A stretch of 9,404 bases of DNA from contig JAPLTI010000167.1 of NCBI GenBank assembly GCA_026398285.1, positions 1 through 9,404 on the forward strand, given 5' to 3'. Of this stretch, positions 7,863-9,404 are shown piece after piece. The stretch comes from Verrucomicrobiota bacterium (GTDB lineage Bacteria; Verrucomicrobiota; Verrucomicrobiia; Chthoniobacterales; Terrimicrobiaceae). Positions within the stretch are counted from its first letter, which is position 1. The number at the start of each line of letters is the position of its first letter. The notes below the pieces were generated by a model. It saw only the letters and a list, made by a program, of their open reading frames with translations, did no database searches and had not been told where the DNA came from. The position numbers and the translations under genes were made by a program.

Positions 7863-8453
7863 ATGGACCAACTCCTCGACCAAGTCTCAGAACTCGCCTC
7901 CACCGCCGAAGCCCCCGGCCGGCCCTTCCGCATTGTGATCCTCTATGAAAATGTCGTCTCCGCCGCCCGCGCGTTGCGGGCCTGTGAGATTCTTCGCAGC
8001 GAGATTCCCCACGACGCCGCGCTGGAGATCAATGTCTGGAAAATGAGCGGCCTCGGTGTCACGGAATCCCGCATCCCATCCGCCTCGGCTGCCGCCCGCG
8101 CCGATGTGGTCATCGTCTCGGCATCCGGCAGCGAGGAGCAGCCCGCCCATCTGCCGATTTGGGTCGATGAATGGCTGAGCCAGAGCGCGGCGGAAGGTTC
8201 CGCCCTCTTCACCCTTCTCGGCGACCATGCCTCGCCAGGCGCGATTTCCTTTGCCTCCTGGCTCCGCGAAAAGACCTCGCCCAACGGCATCGATTTCTTT
8301 AGTCATCCCCCGCTGGATTCCCAAGAATGCGCGCCGCTTCGCGATATCCCGCTCCTCATGCCGCCTAGGGCTCTTCCGGATGCCGTCCGCATCCCGATCG
8401 AGGAAAACGAGAATACCCCGTATCGGGAAAAACCCGATGCCATGTTTTGCTAA
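7863..8453 (+). CDS. Hypothetical protein with Rossmann-like strand pattern
   Basis: The 196-residue product is not one I can name. Its strand and helix pattern looks like a small alpha/beta fold. Hydrophobic strands occur at FRIVILYEN (22-30), LEINVWKM (54-61), ADVVIVSASG (80-89) and ALFTLLGD (114-121), and a shorter IDFFSHP at 143-149. A helix with PIWVDEWL (98-105) lies between the third and fourth strands. The glycine/serine turn after the third strand resembles a phosphate- or nucleotide-binding turn, but no defined motif is present. The C-terminal 40 residues are Pro-rich and probably disordered, ending in AMFC. There is no signal peptide. I have an impression of similar short proteins in Verrucomicrobiota genomes, which I cannot verify. 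The start at 7863 is the first ATG after the A-rich leader. It is monocistronic by its surroundings. Confidence 0.75.
   Translation: MDQLLDQVSELASTAEAPGRPFRIVILYENVVSAARALRACEILRSEIPHDAALEINVWKMSGLGVTESRIPSASAAARADVVIVSASGSEEQPAHLPIWVDEWLSQSAAEGSALFTLLGDHASPGAISFASWLREKTSPNGIDFFSHPPLDSQECAPLRDIPLLMPPRALPDAVRIPIEENENTPYREKPDAMFC
8422..8438 (+). terminator. Stem-loop in the last codons of the 196-residue gene
   Basis: A perfect 6-base-pair stem, ATCGGG (8422-8427) with CCCGAT (8433-8438), closes an AAAAA loop and is followed six bases later by TTTT (8445-8448), still inside the coding sequence; the TAA stop is at 8451-8453. It resembles an intrinsic terminator placed before the stop codon. The U-tract is short and displaced, so function is uncertain. 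Confidence 0.3.
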
Positions 8454-8623
8454 ATCCCCGACCCGCTCGTCGCTTGACATACATAGGAATTGGTAAGGGA
8501 ATGCGGCTGATGGCAATAAATACGCATTTACCCCCCCCCCCCCCGGGGGGGGGCATTTTGCGTTGAGTGGGGATACACCGATCTGAAACACCACCTGTTT
8601 TTGGAAGAATCTCAACATCACCT
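8454..8623. other. Gap between hypothetical gene and PAS gene
   Basis: This 170-base gap holds the C14-G9 hairpin described separately. A consensus -35 box TTGACA lies at 8474-8479, but nothing at the proper spacing resembles a -10 box. No Shine-Dalgarno sequence precedes the PAS gene ATG. I see no RNA gene here. Confidence 0.4.
8522..8563. repeat. C14-G9 homopolymer hairpin
   Basis: Fourteen consecutive C (8531-8544) are followed directly by nine G (8545-8553). Folding gives a 9-base-pair all-C:G stem with a five-C loop. The stem is framed by ACGCA (8522-8526) and TGCGT (8559-8563), which can pair to extend it across a small internal loop. CATTTT follows the G run, so it could work as a terminator for the upstream gene. 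It could also be a slippage-prone tract or a sequencing error in length. Confidence 0.6.
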
Positions 8624-9404
8624 ATGAACAAGCTACTCCACAGCCACCTTCCCAACCCGGGTTGCAGCGGGTGCAGTGAATTGCAATTTCGCCTTCTGGC
8701 CGAACAAATGCCGGACATCGTTTTGCGCATGGATGCCGATGCGCGATTTTTATATGTGAATTCGCGCATGAAGGATCTCACTGGCATGGAGTCGGAGGTA
8801 TTCTTAGGAAAGTCTTGCAGTGAGGTGGGGTTCCCGGAGCATTGCTCGTCGCTCTGGGAGGCGATCGCGAGGGATACCTTTAAAAGTGTTGGGGGCATTG
8901 ATCGTGAGGCGCAAATCGAGTTGATGGGCAAGATGCGGAGCCTTCACATCCGCACCTCCCTCGAGAGTGCTTCAAGCGACAAGCCCTCATTTATTGCCAC
9001 GGTGAGGGATGTCACCGCCCTGCGGCGCGACGAGCGTCATATCCATGAACTCGTTCAGCGTCTGACATACCATATGAACAACACGCCCCTTGCGGTGATG
9101 GAGTGGGACCCGCAAGGAAAATGTCTCCTCTGGAATGGCGAGGCCGAGGACATGTTCGGCTGGACGCGGCGCGAGTTGAAGAGTGGTCGCTTGGATAGCC
9201 TCGCATTGGTCCACCCGGAGGACAGGCCGGCATTTCATGTCATTTTGGAACGCCTCCGACTGGGGCAGGTCGCGAGCGACTTTGTGAAATGCCGAGCCTT
9301 GCATCGCGATGGTTCGCTCTTGTTTTGCGAGTGCCACCTCTCGGCCCTCCTGGATGCCGATGGCCATGCCAAATCCATCCTCTGGGTGGCAAACAATGTC
9401 ACCC
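8624..9404 (+). CDS. PAS-domain sensor protein, N-terminal part (probably a histidine kinase)
   Basis: The frame is open from the ATG at 8624 to the window edge, giving 260 residues of an unfinished protein. Two PAS sensor domains are visible. The first spans about residues 20-133, with LLAEQMPDIVLRMD, FLYVNSRMKDLTGM and a closing FIATVRDVTALRR typical of a PAC edge. The second spans about 149-260, with MNNTPLAVMEWD, LLWNGEAEDMFGW, VHPEDRPAF and a closing SILWVANNVT. A short charged helix joins them. The N-terminus is not hydrophobic, so a cytoplasmic sensor is likely. A C-S-G-C pair (C14/C17) sits ahead of the first domain, and no obvious haem or flavin signature is seen. Proteins of this form usually end in a histidine kinase or a diguanylate cyclase; the output domain is outside the window. 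Confidence 0.85.
   Translation, partial: MNKLLHSHLPNPGCSGCSELQFRLLAEQMPDIVLRMDADARFLYVNSRMKDLTGMESEVFLGKSCSEVGFPEHCSSLWEAIARDTFKSVGGIDREAQIELMGKMRSLHIRTSLESASSDKPSFIATVRDVTALRRDERHIHELVQRLTYHMNNTPLAVMEWDPQGKCLLWNGEAEDMFGWTRRELKSGRLDSLALVHPEDRPAFHVILERLRLGQVASDFVKCRALHRDGSLLFCECHLSALLDADGHAKSILWVANNVT

Noticed and set aside
8510..8566. 18-codon frame running through the C14-G9 tract, preceded by AAGGGA at good spacing
   Set aside because: A ribosome-binding-like site and a slippage-prone frame made a phase-variable leader peptide tempting. The peptide is too short and the frame depends on an uncertain homopolymer length, so I do not call it a gene.
8365..8931. 188-codon minus-strand frame across the C14-G9 tract
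   Set aside because: It reads through the homopolymer as Pro/Gly and runs antisense to both the 196-residue gene end and the PAS gene, with no supporting motif.

Overview
The window is a GC-rich stretch of an ordinary bacterial chromosome carrying nine genes, seven complete and two cut by the window edges. The host is Gram-negative-like: it has a periplasmic-type metal-binding protein with a cleavable signal peptide. Most starts lack a clear Shine-Dalgarno sequence. That trait and the look of the unnamed 196-residue protein make me suspect Verrucomicrobiota, but this is inference and no marker gene confirms it. I see no tRNA, rRNA, insertion sequence, phage gene or CRISPR array.

Layout. At the left edge, on the minus strand, lies the dihydrolipoamide dehydrogenase gene lpdA, whose 3' end is outside the window. 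Divergent from it, after a 111-base regulatory gap, runs a tight plus-strand zinc-uptake operon (1391-4349): a ZnuA-like binding protein, an unrecognised membrane-anchored protein of 140 residues, a ZnuC-like ATPase and a ZnuB-like permease. Its genes are separated by 3 bases or overlap by 4. Convergent with it, on the minus strand, come pckG (GTP-dependent PEP carboxykinase), cfa (cyclopropane fatty acid synthase) and a 63-residue small protein whose stop codon overlaps the cfa start. A strong intrinsic terminator separates cfa from pckG. Divergent again on the plus strand are a 196-residue protein of unknown function and, after a 170-base gap with an unusual C14-G9 hairpin, the first 260 residues of a PAS-domain signalling protein that runs off the right edge.

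How the genes fit together. lpdA and pckG are central carbon metabolism, cfa modifies membrane lipids, and the znu-like operon imports zinc (or a related divalent metal). They look like separate transcription units rather than one system. The least explained items are the small membrane protein inside the zinc operon, the small protein coupled to cfa, the C14-G9 tract, and a recurring arrangement in which a stem-loop is built around or overlaps the stop codon at each of the four transcription-unit ends visible here.
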